Shown here piece after piece: positions 62,891 through 64,000 of a stretch of 64,000 bases of DNA (position 1 is its first letter; each line of letters opens with the position of its first letter). Origin of the DNA: Blastococcus fimeti (GTDB taxonomy: Bacteria; Actinomycetota; Actinomycetes; Mycobacteriales; Geodermatophilaceae); NCBI GenBank assembly GCA_900102115.1, contig FNAW01000002.1, positions 496,001 to 560,000 on the forward strand. Reading direction: 5' to 3'. The position numbers and the translations under genes were made by a program. The notes under the pieces were generated by a model that saw nothing but the letters and a program-made list of their open reading frames with translations, made no database searches and was not told the origin of the DNA.

Positions 62891-63657
62891 GGGCCCAGCG
62901 TAGTGCCGCCGGGGGCGGCAGCGCCGCCACCGCTCCCCCCAGCGGGGGGCGTGCGCGGCGGGGTGCCCGCGGCGCCACCGGCGGCGGCCTGCTGCTGGGC
63001 GGCGATCCGGGCGGCGGCCTCGGCCGGCAGGGTCAGCGGCAGCGCCTCGCGCACCGGCATGGGCTCCGGCCCGCGGACGACGACGACGGCGCGGAAGGCG
63101 TCCTCGAGCGCGGTGGCCGCCTCGGGGCTGGAGGCGGCCGGCCCGCTGATCGTGCCACGCAGGAACCAGCGCGGGCCGTCGACGCCGAGGAAGCGCGCCG
63201 GGCGCCGGGTCGGCTCCGGTGCGGGCTGCCCGGGCTGGGCCGGCGGAGCGGCGACGACCGTGCCGGCGAGCTCGGGGCCGAAGGGGCCCTCGACCTCGCG
63301 CAGCGACGCGCCCTGACCCGAGGCGGTCGTCGCGATGTCCGCGCGCACGTCGTCCCAGATGCCGGCGGCCCGCGGGGCGGCGAAGGCGGCCACCTGCAGC
63401 AGCGAGTCCCCCGAGCGCAGCGTCGCCCCGACCACCTGGCCCTGCGGGTTGAGGTCCACCCGCAGCTCCATGCCGGGCCGGGCGGGCAGCCGCAGCGCGC
63501 CCAGGTCGAGCCGGGTGATGCCGTCCTCGGGGGCGTCGGCGACGTCCCAGGGGCCGGTGGTCTCCTGCACGTCGCGCTCGCGCACCTGCGGCTCCGGCGG
63601 CACGCCGCGCTCGCGCAGGCTGCGGTCGATCCGGTTGCGTCGTCGTCCTAGCGGCAT
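62887..63657 (-). CDS. DUF3710 family protein
   Basis: Conserved actinobacterial protein of 256 residues, always near dut in genomes I recall. Hallmarks are TGPWDVADAPEDGITRLDLG, GMELRVDLNPQGQVVGATL, LQVAAFAAPRAAGIWDDVRAD and FLGVDGPRWFLRGTISG. A Gly/Ala/Pro-rich C-terminal tail (about 215-256) is likely disordered. The ATG at 63657 lies 1 nt after the dut stop (63659) and overlaps the OB-fold gene downstream by GTGA. Confidence 0.92.
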   Translation of the reverse strand: MPLGRRRNRIDRSLRERGVPPEPQVRERDVQETTGPWDVADAPEDGITRLDLGALRLPARPGMELRVDLNPQGQVVGATLRSGDSLLQVAAFAAPRAAGIWDDVRADIATTASGQGASLREVEGPFGPELAGTVVAAPPAQPGQPAPEPTRRPARFLGVDGPRWFLRGTISGPAASSPEAATALEDAFRAVVVVRGPEPMPVREALPLTLPAEAAARIAAQQQAAAGGAAGTPPRTPPAGGSGGGAAAPGGTTLGP

Positions 63658-63658
63658 G

Positions 63659-64000
63659 TCAGCCCTGCTCCTCGTCCACGGTGCTCGCGACTCCCGTCGA
63701 GCCGTGCCCGCCCGCTCCCCGCTCGCTGCCGGGGAGCCGGTCCACCGGCACGAACCGGGCCCGGACCACCGGCTGCACCACCAGCTGGGCGACGCGGTCG
63801 CCACGCCGGAGGGTCAGCGTCGCCGCCGGGTCGAGGTTGACCAGGTTCACCTTGATCTCGCCCCGGTAACCGGAGTCGATCGTCCCGGGCGCGTTGACCA
63901 GGCTCAGGCCCAGGCGGTGGGCCAGGCCGGACCGTGGGTGCACGAAGCCGGCGTAGCCCTCGGGGATCGCCACGGCGACACCCGTGCCGACCAGCGCGCG
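63659..64000 (-). CDS. dut: dUTPase (N-terminal part outside window)
   Basis: Hydrolyses dUTP to dUMP and PPi, keeping uracil out of DNA. The last 113 residues are visible; the 5' end runs off the window. Motif 2 PRSGLAHR, motif 3 [14 protein letters not shown], motif 4 [13 protein letters not shown] and the C-terminal arm [13 protein letters not shown] (motif 5) are present. It heads the dut-DUF3710-OB-DUF3159 run on the minus strand. Confidence 0.97.
   Translation of the reverse strand, partial: RALVGTGVAVAIPEGYAGFVHPRSGLAHRLGLSLVNAPGTIDSGYRGEIKVNLVNLDPAATLTLRRGDRVAQLVVQPVVRARFVPVDRLPGSERGAGGHGSTGVASTVDEEQG

Overview
The window is a high-GC (about 73-75%), gene-dense actinobacterial chromosome segment of 64 kb. 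Codon use, GTG starts, Rpf/LysM, DUF3000, DUF3159 and DUF3710 genes, and a coproporphyrin-type heme pathway all point to Actinobacteria. The mix of DNA repair, trehalose, manganese and potassium functions would suit a desiccation-tolerant family such as Geodermatophilaceae, but that placement is inference. I see no rRNA, tRNA, CRISPR array, insertion sequence or phage gene.

Layout. 1-15.9 kb: a repair block with uvrA (3' part cut by the window edge) and uvrB. Between them lie an amidase, a metallo-beta-lactamase-fold hydrolase, a repeat-rich accessory patch (4.3-5.3 kb), an S9 peptidase, an MFS exporter, two terC paralogues each behind a yybP-ykoY (Mn2+) type riboswitch, a MarR-like gene and an alpha/beta hydrolase. 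15.9-26.1 kb: a probable 6C-like small RNA, glgX-treY, then treZ. The trehalose genes are separated by a MOSC protein, a DUF402 protein, a methyltransferase and an Rpf-LysM gene under a c-di-AMP (ydaO/yuaA) riboswitch. 26.1-35.3 kb: RibD-like reductase, Nudix, GYD protein, the DNA ligase LigC and a LigD-polymerase-like PrimPol separated by an exported peptidase, a TupA-like ATP-grasp, small proteins, a decayed gene and a cold-shock gene with a textbook terminator. 36-39.4 kb: a NarL-type two-component system and msrB. 39.4-64 kb: a backbone that, from memory, follows Mycobacterium tuberculosis Rv2674-Rv2697c in order: msrB, hemQ, hemY/cgoX, hemE, DUF3000, rnd, dxs, a TRAM RNA methyltransferase, a KimA-like permease, ceoB/ceoC, DUF3159, OB-fold, DUF3710, dut. 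Two blocks interrupt it. One is a 5 kb LAL-regulator/YceI block inside the heme cluster. The other is a sugar-type ABC transporter between rnd and dxs.

Functionally the genes cluster around stress physiology. UvrA/UvrB and LigC/PrimPol act on DNA damage. GlgX, TreY and TreZ make trehalose from glycogen. CeoB/CeoC and the KimA-like permease handle K+, and the c-di-AMP riboswitch on the cell-wall hydrolase belongs to the same second-messenger logic. The paired TerC proteins with Mn riboswitches, and MsrB, fit Mn homeostasis and oxidative stress.

Many genes have a -10-like TANNNT hexamer 5-8 nt before the start codon and no Shine-Dalgarno sequence, so leaderless mRNAs are probably common. Tandem genes often overlap by the four bases GTGA, which suggests translational coupling. 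Both inferences rest on sequence alone.
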